This document shows, one piece after another, positions 6,867-10,960 of a DNA stretch of 10,960 bases. The first letter of the stretch is position 1. The number at the start of each line of letters is the position of its first letter. Position numbers and translations under genes: made by a program. The notes under the pieces are model-generated. The model saw only the letters and a program-made list of their open reading frames with translations, searched no databases and was not told where the DNA came from. Source of the DNA: Anditalea sp035461405 (GTDB taxonomy: Bacteria > Bacteroidota > Bacteroidia > Cytophagales > Cyclobacteriaceae); the NCBI GenBank assembly GCA_035461405.1, contig DATHVH010000390.1:1-10960 (forward strand). The letters run 5' to 3'.

Positions 6867-6900
6867 TTTGCATGCCTCGGATTTAGAATATCTACATTTG
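6867..6900 (+). promoter_or_regulatory. plus-strand promoter with no downstream gene
   Basis: TTTG (6867-6870) and TACATTTG (6893-6900, an exact TAnnTTTG) are separated by 22 bases, the layout of the Bacteroidota primary-sigma promoter with a spacer at the long end of the accepted range. Predicted transcription start is near 6906. Confidence 0.6.
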
Positions 6901-6905
6901 ACTTC

Positions 6906-6979
6906 GTACAGCAAACGAACACTTTTTCAACTCCTTGCTTTATTTTTTAGCGCCGATTGGGTTCGGCGCTATTTTTTTT
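6906..6979 (+). ncRNA. candidate small RNA of about 75 nt
   Basis: A good promoter (6867-6900) is followed about 50 bases later by an excellent terminator (6948-6979), with no start codon leading to a credible ORF between them. The predicted transcript is about 74 nt: an unstructured A/C/U-rich 5' half containing CAACTCCTTGC, a U-rich linker, and the GC-rich terminator hairpin. That is the usual build of a trans-acting bacterial sRNA or of an abortive leader. It lies on the strand opposite to both flanking genes, so it is not the leader of either. No known RNA family is recognised. Confidence 0.45.
6948..6979 (+). terminator. intrinsic terminator of the plus-strand small transcript
   Basis: TAGCGCCGA (6948-6956) pairs perfectly with TCGGCGCTA (6963-6971) around a 6-base loop, followed by eight T (6972-6979). 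The GC-rich stem stands out in AT-rich surroundings, and its orientation is clearly plus-strand. Confidence 0.85.
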
Positions 6980-6984
6980 GTTCG

Positions 6985-7157
6985 GCCACAAAGAAAGGAA
7001 GACACAAAGAGTATTTAAGAATTAACCGCAAGGAAATGAAGAAAATCAAAGAATATTTAGCCAAAAAGGAACGAAGTCACAAGGCATTTTAAAAAAGAAA
7101 AAAAATTAGCCACAGAGTTTCACAGAGTATGGCACTGAGGTACACAGAGTTTTTTTT
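6985..7157 (+). repeat. decayed CACAGAG-type repeat tract, includes copy 2
   Basis: A run of related words at uneven spacing: GCCACAAAG (6985-6993), GACACAAAGAG, ACCGCAAGG, AGTCACAAGG, then the best part at 7109-7150, with GCCACAGAG, TTTCACAGAG, TATGGCACTGAGG and TACACAGAG followed by a T-run. The 30-mer 7109-7138 matches the copy at 2653-2682 at 23 of 30 positions on the opposite strand. Similarity is clearest on the right and fades leftwards. Confidence 0.6.
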
Positions 7158-7177
7158 AATGAAACTTTAACTTATCA

Positions 7178-7210
7178 CAAAAAAAAACCTTTCCTAAAAG
7201 GGAAAGGTTT
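7178..7210 (-). terminator. intrinsic terminator of ftsY
   Basis: AAACCTTTCC (7185-7194) and GGAAAGGTTT (7201-7210) form a perfect 10-bp stem with a 6-base loop. On the minus strand it is followed by a long T-run (complement of the A-run at 7179-7187). It lies about 95 bases beyond the ftsY stop, after the heptamer repeats. Confidence 0.85.
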
Positions 7211-7231
7211 GATAATATTTTAATTGGGAAT

Positions 7232-7266
7232 GTCTCACTTTTTACTTTTTACCTCTTACTTCTTAC
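7232..7266 (-). repeat. degenerate 7-bp-period repeat (GTAAGAA units)
   Basis: Five minus-strand heptamers in perfect register: GTAAGAA, GTAAGAG, GTAAAAA, GTAAAAA, GTGAGAC. It lies between the ftsY-proximal repeat block and the ftsY terminator, so it would be transcribed in the ftsY 3' untranslated region. Confidence 0.7.
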
Positions 7267-7277
7267 AAATTTTATCT

Positions 7278-7312
7278 GATCGTACTTCCACCTTCGTACT
7301 TCGTCTCACTTC
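7278..7312 (-). repeat. degenerate 7-bp-period repeat overlapping the ftsY stop codon
   Basis: Minus-strand heptamers: GAAGTGA, GACGAAG, TACGAAG, GTGGAAG, TACGATC. The first unit contains the TGA stop (7306-7308), and the units share GAAG and TACGA words. The TACGAAG word is also the core of the block after the DUF5522 gene. Confidence 0.6.
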
Positions 7313-8262
7313 TTCTTAAACAAAGAATCCACGAATTCCTTTCTATGGAAAACCTGTAGGTCTGTCATCTTCTCACCCACACCGATATATTTAACGGGGA
7401 TTTTGAATTGGTCGGAGATGCCGATGACTACGCCGCCTTTGGCAGTTCCGTCAAGTTTGGTGATGGCAAGGGCGGTTATTTCTGTGGCTTTGGTAAATTC
7501 TTTGGCTTGGATGAAAGCATTCTGTCCGGTAGAACCGTCAAGGACCAATAGGATTTCGTGCGGAGAATCATCTATGAATTTCTGCATTACCCGCTTGATC
7601 TTGCCAAGCTCGTTCATCAGGTTTACTTTGGTATGAAGTCTTCCTGCGGTATCTATGATGACTACATCTGCTTGCATGTCTACCGCTTTCTTTACGGTAT
7701 CAAAAGCTACGGAAGCAGGATCAGTATTCATGCCATGTGATATTACCGGTACACCCACTCTGTCTCCCCATAGAATCAACTGGTCCACAGCTGCCGCTCT
7801 AAAAGTATCAGCAGCACCAAGGACCACTGATTTGCCAGCCTGCTTGAACTGGTGGGCAAGTTTTCCAATAGTAGTAGTCTTACCCACTCCATTTACGCCT
7901 ACCACCATGATCACATAAGGCTTTTTATCAGCCGGAAGATCAAAATCTGCCAGGTCTTCGGTATTGTTTTCCTCTAGTAACTTAGCTATCTCCTCTCTTA
8001 GTATCTCATCCAGTTCAGCGGTACCTACATATTTATCCCTGGCTACACGTTCTTCAATGCGCTTTATGACCTTGATAGTAGTGTCCACTCCAACATCAGA
8101 AGTGATAAGGATCTCTTCCAGTTCGTCGAGAATTTCCTCGTCTACTTTGGACTTACCTACTACAGCTTTACCGAGTTTTGAAAAAAGATTTTCATTAGAT
8201 TTTTGAAGGCCTTTGTCCAGGCTCTCCTTTTTCTCTTTAGAAAAGAAACCAAAAATTCCCAT
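7306..8262 (-). CDS. ftsY: signal recognition particle receptor FtsY
   Basis: 318 residues: a short charged N-terminus (1-40), the SRP-GTPase N domain (about 41-110) and the G domain (about 111-318). The GTPase motifs are complete: G1 GVNGVGKTT (122-130), G2 DTFRAAA (152-158), G3 DTAGR (204-208), G4 TKLDGTAKGG (268-277) and the closing GVGEKMTDLQVF (294-305). The DTFRAAA and TKLDG forms are those of SRP GTPases, and the lack of an M domain excludes Ffh. FtsY docks the SRP-ribosome complex at the inner membrane and hands nascent membrane proteins to SecYEG. The long acidic A domain of E. coli FtsY is absent, as is usual in Bacteroidota. It lies downstream of the bL28-bL33-DUF4295 operon but beyond that operon's terminator, with 180 bp in between and no clear promoter box. 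Confidence 0.96.
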   Translation of the reverse strand: MGIFGFFSKEKKESLDKGLQKSNENLFSKLGKAVVGKSKVDEEILDELEEILITSDVGVDTTIKVIKRIEERVARDKYVGTAELDEILREEIAKLLEENNTEDLADFDLPADKKPYVIMVVGVNGVGKTTTIGKLAHQFKQAGKSVVLGAADTFRAAAVDQLILWGDRVGVPVISHGMNTDPASVAFDTVKKAVDMQADVVIIDTAGRLHTKVNLMNELGKIKRVMQKFIDDSPHEILLVLDGSTGQNAFIQAKEFTKATEITALAITKLDGTAKGGVVIGISDQFKIPVKYIGVGEKMTDLQVFHRKEFVDSLFKKK

Positions 8263-8383
8263 AGTGTTATAATACTGATGAACCTTTCAGAAGAAAAAGC
8301 AGCACGGTAAAATGCTGTCCACTTCCCATTCCTACAGTCCGGTGAAATTGAAGGATAATATTTACGCGTATGAATATAGCAAA

Positions 8384-8419
8384 AAAGTCCCAATTCCGAT
8401 GCTAACCAGATGGGACTTT
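8384..8419 (-). terminator. intrinsic terminator of the rpmB-rpmG-DUF4295 operon
   Basis: AAAGTCCCA (8384-8392) pairs perfectly with TGGGACTTT (8411-8419), a 9-bp stem with an 18-base loop; on the minus strand it continues into a run of six T. It begins about 24 bases after the DUF4295 stop and would separate the ribosomal operon from ftsY, at least partly. Confidence 0.8.
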
Positions 8420-8442
8420 CAAAATGCTTTATAGAGAGAAGC

Positions 8443-8595
8443 TTATTTTTTCAGGGTTTCCTGAAGCAACAAGGTTGGTACCATTTCTTCTCTGAAGGTA
8501 TATGCGCCTGTCTTTTCAGACTTCACCGCTTTGATCACTTTTGCATAAGTGACGCCACCTTCTTTTTTCAGGGTTGCTACTACTTTCTTAGCCAT
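8443..8595 (-). CDS. DUF4295 protein, Bacteroidota ribosomal protein bL38
   Basis: A 50-residue basic protein from ATG at 8595 (MAKKVVATLKKEGGVTYAKV) to TAA at 8443, ending LLLQETLKK. The MAKKVVATLK opening and the KSEKTGAYTFREEMV segment (residues 25-39) are characteristic of the DUF4295 family, found after rpmG in Bacteroidota. As I recall, the Flavobacterium johnsoniae ribosome structure revealed a phylum-specific large-subunit protein named bL38 that corresponds to this family; I could not verify that link here. It lies 41 bp after rpmG and is last in the operon, directly before a terminator, which fits a ribosomal role. The family call is firm; the bL38 identity is from memory. Confidence 0.9.
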   Translation of the reverse strand: MAKKVVATLKKEGGVTYAKVIKAVKSEKTGAYTFREEMVPTLLLQETLKK

Positions 8596-8636
8596 ATTAG
8601 TATAGTTTAAAAGAGATCAGTTAAGACACTCTTTAA

Positions 8637-8819
8637 TTATTTAATTTCTTTATGAACAGTTACCTTCTTCATGATAGGGTTGAATTTCTTCAGCTCCAAT
8701 CTTTCAGTAGTGTTCTTTCTGTTTTTGGTAGTGATATATCGAGAAGTACCTGGAAGACCACTTGTCTTGTGCTCTGTACATTCCATGATTACTTGTACTC
8801 TGTTACCTTTCTTAGCCAT
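8637..8819 (-). CDS. rpmG: 50S ribosomal protein bL33
   Basis: 60 residues, full length. Typical bL33 features are MAKKGNRVQVIMECTEHK at the start, RYITTKNRKNTTERLELKKF (residues 27-46) and the ending VTVHKEIK. Only one cysteine (C14) is present; the CxxC pairs of the zinc-ribbon form are replaced (CTEH, FNPIMKK), so this is the zinc-independent form. The SGLPGTSRY segment is usual in Bacteroidota bL33. The protein lies near the E site of the large subunit. The gene is second in the operon, 26 bp after rpmB. Confidence 0.96.
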   Translation of the reverse strand: MAKKGNRVQVIMECTEHKTSGLPGTSRYITTKNRKNTTERLELKKFNPIMKKVTVHKEIK

Positions 8820-8845
8820 CGCTCTGTATCTTTAAGAGTAATTCT

Positions 8846-9088
8846 TTATTTAATGATAATGTTACCTTTTTGCTGCGCTTCTTTCAACACCGCAGAGATA
8901 CCTTTTTTATTGATGGTTCTCAACGCCTTCGTAGAAACTTTCAACGTGATCCAAGCATCTTCCTCTGGAATGAAAAAAGACTTCTTATGAAGGTTCGGAT
9001 AGAACTTACGCTTGGTCTTGTTGTTCGCGTGCGATACATTATTACCTACTCGAGGTCTTTTACCGGTGATGTCACAAACTTTTGCCAT
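8846..9088 (-). CDS. rpmB: 50S ribosomal protein bL28
   Basis: 80 residues, full length. The N-terminus MAKVCDITGKRPRVGNNVSH and the following NNKTKRKFYPNLHKKSF are diagnostic of bL28; the C-terminal half (WITLKVSTKALRTINKKGI) is the usual helical end. Only one cysteine (C5) is present, so this is a non-zinc form. bL28 is a large-subunit protein important for late assembly. It is first in the rpmB-rpmG-DUF4295 operon and has a well-formed promoter upstream. Confidence 0.97.
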   Translation of the reverse strand: MAKVCDITGKRPRVGNNVSHANNKTKRKFYPNLHKKSFFIPEEDAWITLKVSTKALRTINKKGISAVLKEAQQKGNIIIK

Positions 9089-9133
9089 GATATATAATTC
9101 GTATTATTTAAGACGTTTTTATAATTGAGTTTG

Positions 9134-9165
9134 CAAATATCGGAACTTTTGTTGAATTACCAAAA
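9134..9165 (-). promoter_or_regulatory. promoter of the rpmB-rpmG-DUF4295 operon
   Basis: On the minus strand a TTTTG -33 box (9161-9165) and GATATTTG (9134-9141, 7 of 8 to TAnnTTTG) are separated by exactly 19 bases, the optimal Bacteroidota spacing. The predicted start near 9128 leaves a leader of about 40 bases before the rpmB ATG. Confidence 0.65.
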
Positions 9166-9184
9166 GAGCATCTAAATTTTATTT

Positions 9185-9345
9185 GCTAATCTACTGTCTT
9201 TCATTCGGGTTTGGGATTTAAATCTTGTTTTGGCACCAAGTACCCGGTACCATCTGCGAAGAAATCCGCATTTTAATCGTGGATTTATATAAGTTACATC
9301 TTCGCACCACTCAACGCCAAATAATCTTAATCCCTTAAACAGTCC
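9185..9345 (-). other. unassigned spacer with nested inverted repeats and an Arg/Lys-rich open frame
   Basis: A minus-strand frame is open for about 55 codons from a TAG near 9346 to a TAG just past 9180, reading ...GVEWCEDVTYINPRLKCG, then FLRRWYRVLGAKTRFK and more. Its only ATG is close to the 3' end, so it is not a credible gene. Within it, TGCGAAGA (9255-9262) pairs with TCTTCGCA (9299-9306), and inside that AAATCCGC (9262-9269) pairs with GTGGATTT (9279-9286, one G-T pair). GC content and composition differ from the neighbouring AT-rich spacers. It may be a mobile-element remnant, a structured RNA or a dispersed repeat; I cannot decide. Confidence 0.35.
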
Positions 9346-9381
9346 CTAGTAGAGAATATAACTAAGCTATGCGGATCGGGA

Positions 9382-9413
9382 CGTTAAACCTTAAACCACT
9401 TCGTACTTCGTAC
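9382..9413 (-). repeat. 7-bp-period repeat directly after the DUF5522 stop codon
   Basis: Minus-strand heptamers GTACGAA, GTACGAA, then GTGG, then TTTAAGG and TTTAACG. The first unit starts at the base immediately after the TAG stop (9414-9416). Confidence 0.55.
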
Positions 9414-9569
9414 CTATTTCTTATACGGACAATGCTTACAGCCGCTATTACAGCAGAATCCTCTTCTAAGATGGTATTGTTCCGTAAAGACCATCAATCC
9501 ATTTTCGTTAAAATAATAGTCTCCCGGCAAAATTTCCTGCGGTTTTATGGGCTTCTTTTGCTTATTCAT
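9414..9569 (-). CDS. DUF5522 small cysteine-containing protein
   Basis: 51 residues from ATG at 9569 (MNKQKKPIKPQEILPGDYYF) to TAG. The C-terminus has the family's conserved core: GLMVFTEQYHLRRGFCCNSG followed by CKHCPYKK, giving CC-x3-C-x2-C (C39, C40, C44, C47). This pattern suggests metal or iron-sulfur binding, but the function is unknown. An in-frame ATG 45 codons upstream (9704) would extend the protein over the divergent rocD promoter and into its coding sequence, with non-conserved residues, so the shorter start is chosen. A possible promoter lies at 9610-9643 (TTTTG, 22 bases, TATTTTG), back to back with the rocD promoter. Confidence 0.85.
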   Translation of the reverse strand: MNKQKKPIKPQEILPGDYYFNENGLMVFTEQYHLRRGFCCNSGCKHCPYKK

Positions 9570-9600
9570 TGAGTTATCAAGAACGGATTGGTTATATTTG
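9569..9600 (+). promoter_or_regulatory. promoter of rocD
   Basis: TTG (9569-9571) and TATATTTG (9593-9600, exact TAnnTTTG) are 21 bases apart. The predicted start near 9606 lies downstream of the first in-frame ATG (9547) of the rocD frame, which supports translation starting at 9655 with a leader of about 50 bases. The -33 box overlaps the start codon of the divergent DUF5522 gene. Confidence 0.65.
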
Positions 9601-9609
9601 TTTATTAGG

Positions 9610-9643
9610 CAAAATACATACCCTTCATATCGAGGGGACAAAA
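9610..9643 (-). promoter_or_regulatory. possible promoter of the DUF5522 gene
   Basis: Minus strand TTTTG (9639-9643), 22-base spacer, TATTTTG (9610-9616). The -7 box is one base shorter than TAnnTTTG. The position, about 40 bases before the ATG, is sensible. Confidence 0.3.
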
Positions 9644-9654
9644 CTACAAAATTT

Positions 9655-10932
9655 ATGATGGATACAATAACTTCTAGCCAGCAGGCCATAGAATTGGAAG
9701 ACAAGCATGGCGCACATAATTATCATCCTCTACCTGTGGTACTATCCAAAGGTGAAGGCGTATATTTATGGGATGTAGAAGGCAAAAGATATTATGATTT
9801 TTTATCAGCCTACTCGGCCGTAAACCAGGGACACTGCCATCCCCGCATCCTGCAGAGCCTTATAGATCAGGCAGGCACACTTACGCTTACTTCTCGAGCT
9901 TTTCATAACGACGTACTGGGACCTTTCGAAAAATACATCACCGAATACTTTGGCTTTGACAAAGTGCTTCCAATGAATACCGGTGCTGAAGGGGTGGAGA
10001 CGGCTATTAAAATCGCCAGAAAATGGGGGTATGAAAGAAAAGGTGTAGCAGAAAATGAAGCAACTATAATAGTGGCGGAAAACAATTTCCACGGAAGAAC
10101 CACTACGGTAATCTCATTTTCCAATGACCAGAATGCCAAAAAGAACTTTGGACCTTATACTCCTGGATTCACCAAGATACCTTATGATGATTTGGATGCA
10201 CTTAAGCAGGTATTGGCAGAAAACAAAAAGGTGGTAGCATTTCTAGTCGAACCTATACAGGGTGAAGCAGGAGTTTATACACCTGCCCAAGACTACCTAA
10301 GAGAAGTGGCTGCTATCTGCAAAGAAAACAATGTGCTCTTTATAGCCGATGAAATACAGACTGGCATTGCCCGTACCGGATCTTTACTGGCCGTCTGTGG
10401 CAACTGTACCTGTCAGGGACATTGCGAAAAGCAGGAAACCTATGTGCAGCCGGACATGCTAATTCTAGGTAAAGCTATATCTGGTGGATTTTATCCTGTA
10501 TCAGCTGTTTTAGCTAATGATGAAATCATGGGCGTGATCAAGCCCGGCCAGCATGGCTCCACTTTTGGAGGCAATCCATTGGGTGCTAAAATAGCCTTGA
10601 CGGCTTTGGAAGTAGTAAGGGATGAAAATTTAGCCCAGAATGCACGTCAACTCGGAAATCTTTTCAGGGAAAAAATGCAGGAGCTTGTAGACAAATATGA
10701 TATAGTTAAGCTCGTAAGAGGAAAAGGCTTATTAAATGCAGTGGTAATAAACGACACTGAAGAAAGCTCCACCGCATGGGACATCTGTGTCGCTCTAAAA
10801 GACAACGGTCTTCTGGCCAAACCCACCCATGGGAACATCATCCGCTTTGCCCCTCCCCTGGTTATCACCGAGGAGCAACTGCTAGATTGCTGCGATATCA
10901 TCGAAAGGACTATAGCAGAGTTTGAGAGATAG
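9655..10932 (+). CDS. rocD: ornithine aminotransferase (ornithine--oxo-acid transaminase)
   Basis: 425 residues from ATG at 9655 (9658 is also possible); earlier in-frame codons lie within the promoter. This is a class-III PLP aminotransferase. It shows the OAT N-terminus (LEDKHGAHNYHPLPVVLSKG, residues 14-33), MNTGAEGVETAIKIARKWGY (107-126), ADEIQTGIARTG (231-242, D232 contacts the pyridine nitrogen), LGKAISGGFYPVSAV (271-285, K273 the Schiff-base lysine) and HGSTFGGNPLG (300-310). OAT interconverts L-ornithine plus 2-oxoglutarate with glutamate-5-semialdehyde plus glutamate, linking arginine, proline and glutamate metabolism in the cytosol. An unusual cysteine cluster, C-x2-C-x-C-x3-C (C248, C251, C253, C257), interrupts the segment between RTGSLLAV and PDMLILGKA. 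A related ACOAT/GABA-type activity is possible but less likely, given the YHPLPVV and GAEGVETAIK signatures. Confidence 0.9.
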   Translation: MMDTITSSQQAIELEDKHGAHNYHPLPVVLSKGEGVYLWDVEGKRYYDFLSAYSAVNQGHCHPRILQSLIDQAGTLTLTSRAFHNDVLGPFEKYITEYFGFDKVLPMNTGAEGVETAIKIARKWGYERKGVAENEATIIVAENNFHGRTTTVISFSNDQNAKKNFGPYTPGFTKIPYDDLDALKQVLAENKKVVAFLVEPIQGEAGVYTPAQDYLREVAAICKENNVLFIADEIQTGIARTGSLLAVCGNCTCQGHCEKQETYVQPDMLILGKAISGGFYPVSAVLANDEIMGVIKPGQHGSTFGGNPLGAKIALTALEVVRDENLAQNARQLGNLFREKMQELVDKYDIVKLVRGKGLLNAVVINDTEESSTAWDICVALKDNGLLAKPTHGNIIRFAPPLVITEEQLLDCCDIIERTIAEFER

Positions 10933-10943
10933 GATTGTTTTTA

Positions 10944-10951
10944 CCACAGAG
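10944..10951 (+). repeat. CACAGAG-type repeat, start of a further copy at the window edge
   Basis: CCACAGAG begins 11 bases after the rocD stop codon, preceded by TTA as in the other copies. Only the first few bases are visible before the edge, so this is tentative. Confidence 0.3.
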
Positions 10952-10960
10952 TTAAATGAG

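Larger units (their letters stand above)
6684..7305. other. 622-bp gap between ftsY and rimO
   Basis: No protein gene is supported here. From left to right it contains the rimO promoter, about 150 bp of AT-rich DNA, a plus-strand promoter-terminator unit (candidate small RNA), a decayed CACAGAG-type repeat tract, the ftsY terminator, and two blocks of 7-bp-period repeats ending at the ftsY stop codon. Confidence 0.7.

Noticed and set aside
6868..7092. Plus-strand 74-codon open frame
   Set aside because: Its start overlaps the predicted promoter, the terminator hairpin lies inside it, and the rest is repeat-derived Lys/Arg-rich translation.
9547..9654. Upstream ATG for ornithine aminotransferase
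   Set aside because: The extension spans the predicted promoter and transcription start, and its residues are unlike aminotransferase N-termini.

Overview
The window looks like chromosomal DNA from a member of the Bacteroidota, most likely a Cytophagales-type marine or soil genus. Three things point there. The gene order rpmB-rpmG-DUF4295-ftsY (with rimO next) is a Bacteroidota arrangement. Several genes are preceded by the phylum's -7 promoter box TAnnTTTG, some with a TTG-type -33 box. No convincing Shine-Dalgarno sequences precede the starts. The DNA is AT-rich, strongly so between genes. I cannot name the species.

Layout, left to right. (1) 1-827, minus strand: the N-terminal part of a CPBP (CAAX protease/Abi) membrane protease that runs off the left edge, and 89 bp upstream of it a 56-residue single-pass membrane peptide. 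(2) About 830-1420: AT-rich DNA with no supportable gene. (3) 1422-2417, minus: a PfkB-family, adenosine-kinase-like sugar/nucleoside kinase with its own terminator. (4) 2694-3860, minus: a two-lobed GNAT-like (YghO-like) protein. (5) 3971-5233, minus: an exported purple-acid-phosphatase-like metallophosphoesterase. (6) 5370-6683, minus: RimO, the ribosomal protein uS12 methylthiotransferase, with a promoter and a very strong terminator. (7) 6684-7305: a gap rich in decayed repeats that also holds a complete promoter-terminator unit on the plus strand, a candidate small RNA of about 75 nt. (8) 7306-9088, minus: FtsY, then the operon bL28-bL33-DUF4295 (bL38) with its promoter and terminator. 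(9) 9414-9569, minus: a 51-residue DUF5522 protein, divergent from (10) 9655-10932, plus: ornithine aminotransferase.

Functionally, the central block is translation and secretion housekeeping: ribosomal proteins, the SRP receptor, and the enzyme that modifies ribosomal protein uS12. The flanking genes are metabolic (nucleoside kinase, ornithine aminotransferase), envelope-associated (phosphoesterase, CPBP protease, small membrane peptide) or unassigned.

The most unusual signals are not in the large genes. Degenerate repeats with a 7-bp period, each with a different unit, begin at or within a few bases of the stop codons of three genes (metallophosphoesterase, ftsY, DUF5522); a further block lies in the gap after the GNAT-like gene. 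A second repeat family (CCACAGA...CACAG) lies about 11 bases after two other stops. A promoter-plus-terminator unit with no gene lies between ftsY and rimO. A small-membrane-peptide/CPBP pair sits at the left end. I saw no tRNA, rRNA, CRISPR array, intact insertion sequence or prophage.
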